Source: Jidongwangia harbinensis (GTDB lineage: Bacteria; Actinomycetota; Actinomycetes; Mycobacteriales; Micromonosporaceae). From it: DNA of 64,000 nucleotides. The stretch covers positions 1-64,000 of the forward strand of contig NZ_JAIWNC010000028.1 in the NCBI RefSeq assembly GCF_020216025.1, given 5' to 3'. Of this stretch, positions 33,484 through 41,638 are shown one piece after another. Within the stretch, counting starts at the first letter, position 1; each line of letters begins with the position of its first letter. The position numbers were made by a program, and so were the translations under genes. Under the pieces are notes generated by a model. That model was not told the DNA's origin. It was given only the letters and a program-made list of their open reading frames with translations, and made no database searches.

Positions 33484-34281
33484 TTAGTCGGGTCGCTCAA
33501 GTACCTTCTTGCGCCGGTACGCCGACCAGTGGCCGGTCCAATGGGCAAGGTCGTGTATCCAGCCGGCAGTGCTTTGTTGGGCCTTGATGGACCACTTTGC
33601 GGCGTTCCGCGAGGCGAACTCGTCCAGGATCTGCGGGTTAGTCGCGCCCCATGCTGGACGTCGCGCGAGCCATTGCTCAGCCTGTTGCGGGGTGTGGCCG
33701 CTGGCGATCAGCCATGGAACGAGCAGCGCCAGTTCGACCCATGGTGCCGCCTTGGTGGCGAATGCCCAGTCGACGAGGCGCAGGCCGTGGGGGCTCACGA
33801 TGAGATTGGTGGGGCTGAGGTCGGTGTGGACGAGTGTGTCGCCGTCCATCGCGGGATGAGTGAAACCGAGCCGGGCTGCCGGGCTGAACCACGGCCGGCC
33901 GCCCGGCGCGGGCGTCTCTTGGAGTTGTTTCAGGGTTGCCTCGAGCAGGTCGAGGTCGGGGCTGGCTGGGGACAGGTCGGCGTGTGGGCCGTCGACGTGT
34001 TCGAAGCCCACCACCAGCCAGCCGTCGGTTTCGAAGTCCCACTCGATCGCCGGCGCATATGACTGGTTGATGGCCTTACTCGCCAGCAGTTCGTAGCGCA
34101 GTGAGCGGACGCCCAGATCGGATGATGCCGCTTTGACGAACACCTTGCCCTTATCGCCGGTGACGGTCGCGGCGATCTCCGCATGGTCGCCGCTGAGGGC
34201 TGGGGTGGCGTGGGTGCCGCCGGCTCTCTCCGCGATGGCCGTCAGGACGGCGTCGGGCAGGGCGGTCCAGTCACTGCGCAT
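33484..34281 (-). CDS. APH-family phosphotransferase-like protein
   Basis: 265 residues from ATG at 34279-34281. The kinase-fold motifs are GKVFVKAASSDLGVRSLRYE (ATP-binding Lys and helix Glu), LVHTDLSPTNLIVSPHG (catalytic HxDxxxxN) and LVDWAFA (metal-binding Asp). The family phosphorylates aminoglycosides or other small molecules, and members also modify peptides in some biosynthetic clusters. It starts 15 bases after the GRDP-like gene, so they share a transcript. Here a role in peptide tailoring or self-protection is inferred. Confidence 0.85.
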   Translation of the reverse strand: MRSDWTALPDAVLTAIAERAGGTHATPALSGDHAEIAATVTGDKGKVFVKAASSDLGVRSLRYELLASKAINQSYAPAIEWDFETDGWLVVGFEHVDGPHADLSPASPDLDLLEATLKQLQETPAPGGRPWFSPAARLGFTHPAMDGDTLVHTDLSPTNLIVSPHGLRLVDWAFATKAAPWVELALLVPWLIASGHTPQQAEQWLARRPAWGATNPQILDEFASRNAAKWSIKAQQSTAGWIHDLAHWTGHWSAYRRKKVLERPD

Positions 34282-34296
34282 CAGTCATGCACCCTT

Positions 34297-34773
34297 TCAG
34301 ACGCCCGGGTTCGGCGGGCAGCAGCTCTCCGCCTGACCGACCCAGAACTCTGGATCGACGTGGTAACCGGTGGCGTGCAACGCCTGGCGGGTGTACTCGA
34401 GGGACGTGCCGTCTGCCATGCCCTCGGTCAGGATCGGCACGTGGTGCACGAAGCCGCCGGCGATCTGCTGACAGGCGGCGAGGTACGGCTCGGTGTGCTG
34501 CAGCGACACGTGCCAGGCGGTGTCGACGGGGTTGGTCGGGACGACGCGGTACGACCGGCCGTCGGGCAGGAGCCTGCCGAAATCGGGGTCGTGCTGCGAG
34601 TCGGCGTGCGCCTTCAGCAGCAGCAGCATCTGTCCGATCGCTCGCTCGGCGTAGGTCTGGGTGACTTCCTGCACGGCGGCGAAGTGACGGGCGAGCTTGC
34701 CGAAGGTTTCCGGGTCGACGAGGGACTGGGGGTCTTTGCCGGTAGCAACCGGCGTGGCGGTCGTGATGGTCAC
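34297..34773 (-). CDS. GRDP-like (DUF1399-type) protein with C-terminal Cys-Cys
   Basis: 158 residues from GTG at 34771-34773 behind an AGGAGGAG RBS. The central motif NPVDTAWHVSLQHTEPYLAA and then CQQIAGGFVHHVP resembles the D-x-x-W-H...H-T-x-x-Y...C-x-x-x-x-G-x-F-x-H-H pattern of glycine-rich domain proteins. The C terminus is QAESCCPPNPGV. The biochemical role of such small bacterial versions is unclear to me. The Cys-Cys-Pro end could bind metal or be modified. Confidence 0.65.
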   Translation of the reverse strand: MTITTATPVATGKDPQSLVDPETFGKLARHFAAVQEVTQTYAERAIGQMLLLLKAHADSQHDPDFGRLLPDGRSYRVVPTNPVDTAWHVSLQHTEPYLAACQQIAGGFVHHVPILTEGMADGTSLEYTRQALHATGYHVDPEFWVGQAESCCPPNPGV

Positions 34774-34872
34774 GACTCCTCCTCGGATCTATGGATCGCC
34801 GACGCCTGATGCGTCGGTGAAATCCCGTACACAGAAATCAGTCGGTAGTGGCGATCGGCTGGTCGCGCCGCC

Positions 34873-34912
34873 GGGTCGCCGGGTCGCCGGGTCGCCGGGT
34901 CGCCGGGTCGCC
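34873..34912. repeat. Five perfect 8-bp tandem repeats
   Basis: GGGTCGCC is repeated five times exactly from 34873 to 34912, ending at the stop codon of the JmjC gene (34913-34915). The unit is not a multiple of three. The tract lies in the 139-base gap before the GRDP-like gene, so copy-number change would alter spacing, not either protein. Confidence 0.9.
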
Positions 34913-35821
34913 TCAGGCGTAGTCCACGTCGCGCTCGGTGCGCGCTCTGTCGAGCAGGTCGGCCGCCAGGGTTGCCTCATCGGCGTGGGCCAGCCAATGC
35001 ATCAGCAGGTGCCGGGCCTGATCGACCTGCTCGGCAAACGCGGTGAGGTTGACGACGTTGGCTGGTGGGATCACTCGCCGCAGCGATGTCGAGGTGATCG
35101 CGGTCTTGGTCAGCTGTTCGCCGATCCAGAGGCCGGTGCGTTCGCGCACCACGAACGTCAGGTGGGTGCTCGCCGCTTTTTGGTCGCGGGCGTGCGCGTT
35201 GTGCATCCAGCCGCGCGGCAGCACGAGAACCTGCCCGGGTTCGAGGGCGAGATCGTGGTCCGGGCGGGTGCCCTTGAGGTGGCGGACGAGGTTGCTGCCT
35301 GGCCGGGTGTTGCAGGCCAGGTGGTCGCGGTGCGGCTCCTCAACGGCCGGTTCCCATATCTGCCAGGTCTTGCGGCCGGTCACCTGGTAGATGAACCCCA
35401 TGTTCTGGTCCCAGTGATGGTTCAGGCCCTGCCCTCCCGCTGGGGTGACGAAGCCGGTTACATGACAGCCGTATCCGGTCTCCGTCTGGATCGCCGCGCA
35501 CACGCTGTGCAACAGCGGGCACCAGCGGTTGATGTTGCGAAGCTGGACGGTGTAACCGCGGCCGCGCCACTTCGCGAGCTTCGCGGGGTCGAGGCGGCTG
35601 GCCGTCGTGTACGCGCGAGGGTGCAGTGCAGCACTGTCCTTGATCACGATGATGTCGTCGGCTGGCGCCGTGCCGGTGTCGAGGTAGGCGTGGAGAAGCT
35701 GGGCGTTGGCGATGCCGGGAAGACGGCTATCGGCCGGGAGCTCGGAGACTGCCGGCTTGGTGGGCCAGGCCGTCATCATGTCGTTGACGTGCTCCTCGCC
35801 GAACAGTTCCCTGAGAGACAT
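34913..35821 (-). CDS. JmjC/cupin_4 2-oxoglutarate oxygenase (NO66/RoxA-like)
   Basis: 302 residues from ATG at 35819-35821 with GGAGG upstream. The JmjC core TPAGGQGLNHHWDQNMGFIY contains the Fe-binding H-x-D (His136, Asp138). The distal His lies in LPRGWMHNAHA (His207), and RKTWQIWEP follows the family pattern. Members of this ribosomal-oxygenase group hydroxylate Arg or His in proteins. It starts 19 bases after the stop of the His-rich 44-residue peptide gene, making that peptide its likely substrate (inference). An upstream frame to 35959 is a shadow. Confidence 0.85.
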   Translation of the reverse strand: MSLRELFGEEHVNDMMTAWPTKPAVSELPADSRLPGIANAQLLHAYLDTGTAPADDIIVIKDSAALHPRAYTTASRLDPAKLAKWRGRGYTVQLRNINRWCPLLHSVCAAIQTETGYGCHVTGFVTPAGGQGLNHHWDQNMGFIYQVTGRKTWQIWEPAVEEPHRDHLACNTRPGSNLVRHLKGTRPDHDLALEPGQVLVLPRGWMHNAHARDQKAASTHLTFVVRERTGLWIGEQLTKTAITSTSLRRVIPPANVVNLTAFAEQVDQARHLLMHWLAHADEATLAADLLDRARTERDVDYA

Positions 35822-35840
35822 GTGTCCTCCGATCGAATGG

Positions 35841-35975
35841 TCAAGCGCCGAGCGCAGCGGGATGGTGATGGCAGCCCGGCGGGTGCGCCGTAGGCGGATG
35901 CAGGTGTACGTGCGTCTGCCAGATCGCGGTGAAGGCGTCGGTTCCGGGGCTAACCGCACCAGTGGAGTTGTTCAT
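35841..35975 (-). CDS. 44-residue histidine-rich peptide, candidate modified-peptide precursor
   Basis: ATG at 35973-35975 overlaps the methyltransferase stop as ATGA, and the TGA at 35841-35843 lies 19 bases before the JmjC start. It begins MNNSTGAVSPGTDAFTAIWQ, a plausible leader. The C-terminal part contains HVHLHPPTAHPPGCHHHP and ends AALGA: seven His, one Cys and six Pro in about 24 residues. Translational coupling on one side and a tight junction to an oxygenase on the other argue strongly that it is a real gene. The RiPP-precursor role is inference. Confidence 0.7.
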   Translation of the reverse strand: MNNSTGAVSPGTDAFTAIWQTHVHLHPPTAHPPGCHHHPAALGA

Positions 35976-36783
35976 GGTTTTCGTGCCACTCCGCAGAAGA
36001 CGTCGACCATGGCCGGGACATCGGCGTCGGGGTCTGGTCGCCAATGGCTGGTGGAGATCACGCCGGGCTCGATGAGGTCCAGTCCGTGGAAGTAGCCGGC
36101 GATCTGGTGGGGGTGGCGGGCGATGTAGGGGGTGCCGGCTTCGATCGAGAGGCGGGTGGCTTCGTTGCGTTCGTCGGGGTGGATGACGTTGGTGCCGTCG
36201 TTGATCACGACGTAGCTGCCCGAGGGGAGGGCGGATACCAGCCGGTCGACGATGGTGCGGGCCTGGTGGTAGTCCATGACGTTGCCGAGGATGCCGAGCA
36301 TCATCAGCGCGATCGGCTCGGCGAAGTCCAGGATTTTCTCAGCGCCTTGCAGGATGTCGTCCGGGTGGTGCACGTCGGCGTGGAGGTAGTCGGTGACGCC
36401 CTGCGGTGAGCTGGTCAGCAGCGCCCGGGCGTGTGCCAGCACCAGCGGGTCGTTGTCGACGTAGGCGATCCGCGCGTAGGGGTCGATCCGCTGGGCGACC
36501 TCGTGGGTGTTGTCCCGCAGGGAAGACCAGTGCCGATGTCCAGGAACTGCCGGATCCCCTTCTCCCCCGCGAGGTCCCGGACCGCGCGGATAAGGAATCG
36601 TCGTGATTCCCGAGCGATACCGACGATGCCCGGGAAGGACTGCATGATCTGTTCGGCGAGGGCACGGTCGGCGGCGAAGTTGTCCTTGCCGCCCAGCCAG
36701 TAGTTCCACACCCGAGCCGAATGCGGAACTGACGAATCGAGTACCACGGGAGGCTGCCGCTCGTCCGGCGAAACGCCCGTCAT
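35972..36783 (-). pseudogene. SAF-type (DUF574) S-adenosyl methyltransferase, one frameshift
   Basis: From ATG at 36781-36783 the frame reads PPVVLDSSVPHSARVWNYWL and GGKDNFAADRALAEQ, then RQFLDIGTGLP. At about 36520 (CCCTGCGGGAC) coding moves one frame and continues DNTHEVAQRIDPYARIAYVD, SYVVINDGTNVIHPDE and RPDPDADVPAMVDVFCG to TGA 35972-35974. The family is a large actinomycete SAM-dependent methyltransferase group. Every motif is present apart from the single-base loss, so it may be a recent mutation or a sequencing error. If intact it would be translated into the His-rich peptide gene (ATGA). Confidence 0.8.
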
Positions 36784-36832
36784 GACGGGCACCACCTGGA
36801 CGGAGCTGCGGCGGGTGGGTTGTGGTGGAGGG

Positions 36833-37621
36833 TCATCGCATCGCTGCCACGGCGAGGTCACCGCGGCCGGCGTCGACTGCTTGGACGACGGCGGCGATGG
36901 CCGGGTTTTCGTGGGTGGTGACGATGTGCCACAACTGCTGGATGAGTTCTGTGGTGGACAGGCTGCCGTCGTAGAGGAATTCCGCCAGTTCGAGGGCGGC
37001 GATCAGGCCACACAGGGCGGCGCATTCGTCGTCGGGCGCCGCGTGCCGGTTCCGGCGCGGCTGACGGTGGTGGGTGACGGCATCACGGATATGGGCGCGG
37101 GCCCGGACGGCGTAGCCGTAGTGCACCGGCAGGTGGGTTTCGGTCCTGACGAGCCCGCCGAGGCGGCGGCGTTCGGTGCGCTGTATCAGGCCTACGGCGA
37201 TCAGGGCAGCACGAACGCGTTCATATAGGTCGGGGGTGGCGAACGAGCGCAGCCACGTCCGCAGCTGGTCGTCGCTGCGGTCCTCACGCACGGTGCGTGT
37301 GACGGCGGCCAGCGCGGCGTCCAGCGGTGGGTTCGCGGTCGGGCCGGGTCGGTACACGGTCAGCCGGCCCGGTTGGGTTTGCCATTGCCGGCGGGCGCTG
37401 TGGTAGATGTAGCCGATCGCGACGTGCCCCTTGTGGGACAGTTCCAGCAGCAGTGCTCCGGCCAGGCCGAGGGCGAGGGCCTGTTCGTTGATCAGCAGGG
37501 TGCCGGTGTCGTCGTCGTGAGCGAGGAGGTACAGCTCGGCGTGCAGCGGCAGGACCGCTCGGGGGTCGAGGCGAATCGTGGACACGGTGCGGGCCTTGCC
37601 AGCAGTCACGAACACGGTCAT
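36833..37621 (-). CDS. GPP34-family (Golgi phosphoprotein 3-like) protein
   Basis: 262 residues from ATG at 37619-37621 overlapping the acetamidase stop (ATGA). The start is HAELYLLAHDDDTGTLLINE followed by ALALGLAGALLLELSHKGHV, the GPP34 signature. Mostly helical segments follow, with RTERRRLGGLVRTETHLPVH in the middle. The family binds anionic membranes, and its bacterial role is not established. Operon position ties it to the permease, amidase and downstream methyltransferase. Confidence 0.9.
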   Translation of the reverse strand: MTVFVTAGKARTVSTIRLDPRAVLPLHAELYLLAHDDDTGTLLINEQALALGLAGALLLELSHKGHVAIGYIYHSARRQWQTQPGRLTVYRPGPTANPPLDAALAAVTRTVREDRSDDQLRTWLRSFATPDLYERVRAALIAVGLIQRTERRRLGGLVRTETHLPVHYGYAVRARAHIRDAVTHHRQPRRNRHAAPDDECAALCGLIAALELAEFLYDGSLSTTELIQQLWHIVTTHENPAIAAVVQAVDAGRGDLAVAAMR

Positions 37622-38640
37622 CGCGCACCGATCCCCGGGGCGGCGGCCTGGGGTGTGGCGCGCAGCCGCTGGTGGGCACCGTCGTAGACGGTGGCGCCTC
37701 GCAGCAGCGGCTTGGGCAGGCAGGCGAGCATGGTGTAGTTCGGGTCGCACACGTTGCCCACCGGCGCGGTGCCGGCCTGCGCGACGAGCTGATACGCGTC
37801 GAGGGTGTCCAGGCCGGTCAACTCGGCGGTCCAGCCGACGAGATCGTGCTGGCTGATCCGGAACGCGTCTTCCAGGGGGCGGGCGCAGCCGACGGACATG
37901 ATGGCGGTGTCGGACTCGATGCGTGGCCACCGTGTCGGTACGCCTTTGATGACTTCGACGGCGAGGGTGGTGTGCATGGCGACTTCGACCGCAACCCCGC
38001 TCGCCTCGCCGTGGCCTTGGCGGGCGTGGCCGTCGCCGAGGCTGAGCATCGCGCCGTGCACGTTGACCCCGAGGTACAACGTGGTGCCAGCGCGCAGTTG
38101 CGGGGTGTCCATGTTCCCGCCGTGGGCATCGCAGGTGATGCTGCTGCGGGCCTCGAACCCGGCCGGGGCGACGCCGACGGTGCCGTGCATCGGCTCCAAG
38201 GCCAGGTCCGCGGTGTAGTCGCCGTTGCGGGCGCGGTAGCGCACCACGCCGGCCTCGGCGTCGATGTCGTACAGCCACACCCGCTCCTCCAATGGTGGTT
38301 GCAAAGTGGCGGTGTGCGTAGTCGAGGTGAGGGCCCCGAAGTGCGGGAACGTGCTGGACACGCCGATGGTCCGGGCCGGGACGAGGGACAGTAAGTGCAC
38401 GGCGAGGGTGTCGCCGGGCTCGGCGTCGTCGATGAAGAACGGCCCCGTGACCGGATTCAGGTACGGCATGGTGCAGACCTGCGACGGCAGGTCGTCCACG
38501 GTGGTGACCGCACCGCCGAAGCAGTCCTCCGTGTACGTGGACAGCGTGTCACCGGAGCGCAGCGTCGCCACCGGCATCGCGCCGCCGAAGGTGTACCCGT
38601 AGTCCTTCGCGGTGGGCGTGAACGTGTGGTGTTGTCCCAT
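37618..38640 (-). CDS. Acetamidase/formamidase family hydrolase
   Basis: 340 residues from ATG at 38638-38640. Family features include VTGPFFIDDAEPGDTLAVHL, NGDYTADLALEPMHGTVGVA, the metal-binding CDAHGGNMDTPQLRAGTTLY region and LGDGHARQGHGEASGVAVEV. It ends VGNVCDPNYTMLACLPKPLL, close to the usual length. The family hydrolyses short amides to ammonia and acid. It follows the permease by three bases and overlaps GPP34, so amide or amino-compound uptake and hydrolysis are probably linked. Confidence 0.92.
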   Translation of the reverse strand: MGQHHTFTPTAKDYGYTFGGAMPVATLRSGDTLSTYTEDCFGGAVTTVDDLPSQVCTMPYLNPVTGPFFIDDAEPGDTLAVHLLSLVPARTIGVSSTFPHFGALTSTTHTATLQPPLEERVWLYDIDAEAGVVRYRARNGDYTADLALEPMHGTVGVAPAGFEARSSITCDAHGGNMDTPQLRAGTTLYLGVNVHGAMLSLGDGHARQGHGEASGVAVEVAMHTTLAVEVIKGVPTRWPRIESDTAIMSVGCARPLEDAFRISQHDLVGWTAELTGLDTLDAYQLVAQAGTAPVGNVCDPNYTMLACLPKPLLRGATVYDGAHQRLRATPQAAAPGIGAR

Positions 38641-38643
38641 GGC

Positions 38644-40074
38644 TCACACCCCCTCACGCACGGGTGCGCCGAGATGGGGCACGGGGGTGAACCCGGACAG
38701 CTGCGGGCGCCGGCCCGTGAGGTACAGGCCGATCAGCACCAGCAGGCCTAGGCCGATCCACGCGAGCCCCAGCTTCTGCGCCGCGACGTTGGCGTTCCAC
38801 ACCACGAACCCGAGGATCGTGGCACCCGTCAGGGGCATCAGCAGGTGGGCGAACAGGTTGCGGCTGCGCTGCCGGTAGAGGTAGTAAACGATCACGGACA
38901 GGTGCAGCAGCAGGAACGCGGTCAACGCCCCGAAGTTGATCAGACTGGCCAGCAGGGCAGTACCGTCGTCGCGCTTGTTCATGGAAAGCCCGATCCCGAG
39001 CGACACCAGGGCGACGAGCCAGATCGCGTTGCGGGGCACGTTGTGCTTGCGGGACACCTTCGCCAGCGGACTCGGGAGTTGTTTGTCGCGGGCCATCGCG
39101 TACAGCAGCCGCGAGATGGCCACCTGCGCGACCATCGAGTCCGGCAGCCCCCAGGCGATCGCGGTCGCGAACGCGCACAGTGTGCCCAACCACGGCCCGG
39201 CGGCCACGGCGGCGGCGGTGTAGAACGCGGTCCCTGCGGGGTCCCCGTTGGTGATCAGCGCTTGAGGGTCTGGGGTGAGGATGGCCGCTACCCAGGTCTG
39301 GGCGATGAACAGCAGACCCGTGACCAGCAGCGCCCCGGCCATGGCCCGGCCGATCACCCGCGCGCCGGCCTTCGCCTCCTCGGCCAGCATCGAGATGGCG
39401 TCGAAGCCGAGGAACGACAACACCGCCACCGACGCCGCAGCGAGTACCAGTGCCGCCCCGAAGGTGTCCGGGTTGTACAGCGGGTCCCACGTCCACCGGC
39501 CTTTGCCGGTGGCGATGGCCCAGGCGCCGAAGCCGAGAAACAGCAACAGCACGCCGAGTTCGCCGATCAGCATGATCCACGTGAACCGGGCGGTCACTTT
39601 GATGCCCCGCGTGTTGACGAGGGTGTTCGCCGCGACGAACGCGAGCAGCCATCCCCACACAGGGACTGCCGACAGCACCGGGACCGCGGACAGGCCTGCG
39701 TGCAAGGCGACCGACGCCACCAGATACAGCAGGGACGGCACGAGGACGTAGTCGAGCATGATCGCCCACCCGGCGATGAATCCCACCGCGGCGCCGATGC
39801 CCCGGCCGACGTAGTTGTAGACCGACCCTGATAGCGGGAAGGCCTTGACCATCTGGGAGTACGAGAACGCGGTGAAGATCAGCGCGGCCACGGCGATCGC
39901 GTACGCCGTGACCACCATGCCGCCCGATGCAGAGAACACCGCACCGAAGATCGCCATCGGCGCGATCGGCACCATGAAGATCAACCCGTACGCGAGCAGG
40001 TCTCGGAACCGCAGCGCCCGCCGTAGCTGCTGCTGATAACCGAACCGTTGCAACTCATCGACCGGATACGACAC
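38644..40074 (-). CDS. APC-family amino acid/amide permease
   Basis: 476 residues from GTG at 40072-40074 (MSYPVDELQRFGYQQQLRRA). An in-frame ATG at 40134 would add 20 residues but has no RBS, whereas AAGGGA precedes the GTG. Twelve hydrophobic helices are predicted, including LLAYGLIFMVPIAPMAIFGA, FPLSGSVYNYVGRGIGAAVG, SFLGFDAISMLAEEAKAGAR and SMVAQVAISRLLYAMARDKQ, all typical of APC transporters. It is first in the operon. The substrate is unknown, but pairing with the amidase suggests an amide or amine. Confidence 0.9.
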   Translation of the reverse strand: MSYPVDELQRFGYQQQLRRALRFRDLLAYGLIFMVPIAPMAIFGAVFSASGGMVVTAYAIAVAALIFTAFSYSQMVKAFPLSGSVYNYVGRGIGAAVGFIAGWAIMLDYVLVPSLLYLVASVALHAGLSAVPVLSAVPVWGWLLAFVAANTLVNTRGIKVTARFTWIMLIGELGVLLLFLGFGAWAIATGKGRWTWDPLYNPDTFGAALVLAAASVAVLSFLGFDAISMLAEEAKAGARVIGRAMAGALLVTGLLFIAQTWVAAILTPDPQALITNGDPAGTAFYTAAAVAAGPWLGTLCAFATAIAWGLPDSMVAQVAISRLLYAMARDKQLPSPLAKVSRKHNVPRNAIWLVALVSLGIGLSMNKRDDGTALLASLINFGALTAFLLLHLSVIVYYLYRQRSRNLFAHLLMPLTGATILGFVVWNANVAAQKLGLAWIGLGLLVLIGLYLTGRRPQLSGFTPVPHLGAPVREGV

Positions 40075-40242
40075 CGGGGAGATCCCTTCTCTGGCTATTG
40101 AGGGATGTGGACTTCCGTAGGCCAAGGGCGGCATGCGGGAAACGGGAGGTTTCGGAGGCAGGTCATGTGGCGCTGGCTTGCCGCGGTGAGCTTCGCGCCA
40201 CCCGCCGCCGCGCCCCGTCCTGGCAGCGACGGCGGGCGCGGT

Positions 40243-40476
40243 CTAGGTACGCGGGACGAACCTCGCGTCGTTGACTGTCCCGGCAACTTCGATCCGCGTG
40301 TCCAGGCGGCCCAGCACGTCGGCTAACGCTTCGCAGGCCCAGCGGCCGGTGGTCAATGCCGGACCGAGCCTGGCCGCGCCTGCGCACGCCCGGCGCTCGA
40401 TGATGTCCGCATCGATCGGCCTCAGTCGACAGCCGCACACGGTCATGTACTCGCGTTTCGAGTCGGCGAACTCCAT
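40243..40476 (-). CDS. Hypothetical 77-residue protein with C-x-C
   Basis: ATG at 40474-40476 gives MEFADSKREYMTVCGCRLRP, then IDADIIERRACAGAARLGPA and an acidic end. It resembles the zinc-ribbon or linker tails of serine-recombinase-type proteins or small regulators, but too little is present to decide. A longer frame starts at 40689 with unlikely composition. It lies upstream of the permease operon on the same strand. Weak support. Confidence 0.4.
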   Translation of the reverse strand: MEFADSKREYMTVCGCRLRPIDADIIERRACAGAARLGPALTTGRWACEALADVLGRLDTRIEVAGTVNDARFVPRT

Positions 40477-41191
40477 CGGCCAAACGGTGCTCCGCGCCGG
40501 CAGAACAACGGGCCGCACCGCGGATAGGGATTGCTTAGTCGGGCCGGGCCGGCGAGGTCGCGATATACAGGTGTTTCCTTCGACTCCGATGCGAGTGGCC
40601 GCTGGGCCGCCATCACGGCCTCGCGGCCGTGCAGTTGGTCGCGCCTTGATCTGGCGCGCCAACCGCACGGCCGGGTCAGGCCACGACACTCGGCGGAAGG
40701 CCGTGACCGGACGCTTCGGGCAACTCTCACCCTCGCGGATGAACGGCGGCCAGCAGCTGTGCCGGGCGACTGGAGTCGCCGGCTATTGCTGCCGCGGCGC
40801 GTGGGCGCGGTGGCATTGGCCCCGTAGATCCCTGCAGCCGTGATGACAGCCGCAGCATGAGTTCGCGATCGCCAAGTCCGGCTCACGTCGGACACGCACC
40901 GGTCAGCGTCATCACGCTCGTGCAACCGGTAGATCCACACCGCCAGTCCAAACCAAGATGACGGGGACAGGCCGCGGACGACGGCGTCGGCGCGGAGAGC
41001 GGCCGGGCCGCGGATTGCCCCCGAGGACGGCCCCACGCGGAGCACGTTCGACGTATCACGGCGTGCGGTGGGTGTCGGTGACCCGTTGACGGTCATCACG
41101 TGCTCCTCGGCAGGGGTCGGGACATGTCGCCAGCGTCGCGGCTGTCTGGACGGCCGCTTGGCGAGCTACGCATCGATGTGTCGCTTGTGGT
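40477..41191. other. Intergenic region between divergent units
   Basis: About 715 bases separating the minus-strand peptide/amidase operon from the plus-strand regulator genes. Only GC-shadow frames were found, and no repeat or RNA gene. Confidence 0.4.
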
Positions 41192-41422
41192 GTGCCTACG
41201 ATCACCGACAGTCCGCGAGGGCGGAACCCCGAATTACTTGGAGAGTTAGCAGGAAAGTTGGCAGCAGACATGGTGCTGACCTGCGGCCCCTTAACGCCAG
41301 GAGACGGCCGGGAAGATCATCACGTCGAAATCCGGGGTTACGCTCTGGCTACACCGGACAGCACCGCGCGGTCGGACAGTCACGGTGGACTCGCTCCTGT
41401 CCGTGCCGGAGGTTCGCATTGA
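41192..41422 (+). CDS. Possible small protein, 76 residues
   Basis: A GTG start gives MPTITDSPRGRNPELLGELA, then GKLAADMVLTCGPLTPGDGR and a Ser/Gly-rich end. No RBS is evident and no domain was recognised. It precedes the truncated HTH gene by 12 bases in the same direction, which is the main reason to list it. Confidence 0.3.
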   Translation: MPTITDSPRGRNPELLGELAGKLAADMVLTCGPLTPGDGREDHHVEIRGYALATPDSTARSDSHGGLAPVRAGGSH

Positions 41423-41434
41423 TTTTGCCCATAC

Positions 41435-41638
41435 GTGCGACGCCATCGCCTGGCCACCGAGCTGATCCGCCTCCGCGAAAGGCACGGCTACTGCACCCAG
41501 CGGCTCGCGGCGGCCGTCGGCTTCCCCCGACAGCGCGTGAGCCAACTACAGAACGAAGGCATGGCATTCGACCGTTGGTCCCGACCCGTGTGGTTCGCCG
41601 TGCCGGACCCTGAGGAGCTACACGGTGGACGACGCTAG
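41435..41638 (+). CDS. Short XRE-type HTH protein, probably truncated
   Basis: 67 residues: RRHRLATELIRLRERHGYCT, QRLAAAVGFPRQRVSQLQNE and GMAFDRWSRPVW. The helix-turn-helix is clear. The segment that normally continues after the recognition helix is replaced by unrelated sequence, and the frame ends inside the start region of the next gene (14-base overlap). It may be a remnant of an Xre repressor or a short antagonist of the full-length regulator. Confidence 0.5.
   Translation: MRRHRLATELIRLRERHGYCTQRLAAAVGFPRQRVSQLQNEGMAFDRWSRPVWFAVPDPEELHGGRR

Noticed and set aside
34866..34915. Short CRISPR-like array
   Set aside because: The units are 8 bp with no spacers. It is a simple tandem repeat. 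No Cas genes or CRISPR arrays were seen anywhere.
35822..35959. Extended N terminus of the JmjC protein up to 35959
   Set aside because: The extension overlaps the coupled 44-residue peptide gene, while GGAGG directly precedes the ATG at 35819-35821.
33126..40074. Known lanthipeptide class
   Set aside because: No LanB, LanC, LanM, LanKC, YcaO, radical-SAM or HopA1-like gene is present, so the operon was not assigned to any established RiPP class.
40075..40300. Riboswitch in the leader of the permease/acetamidase operon
   Set aside because: I looked for guanidine- or purine-type consensus elements because of the gene content and saw none. A covariance-model search would be needed to exclude one.
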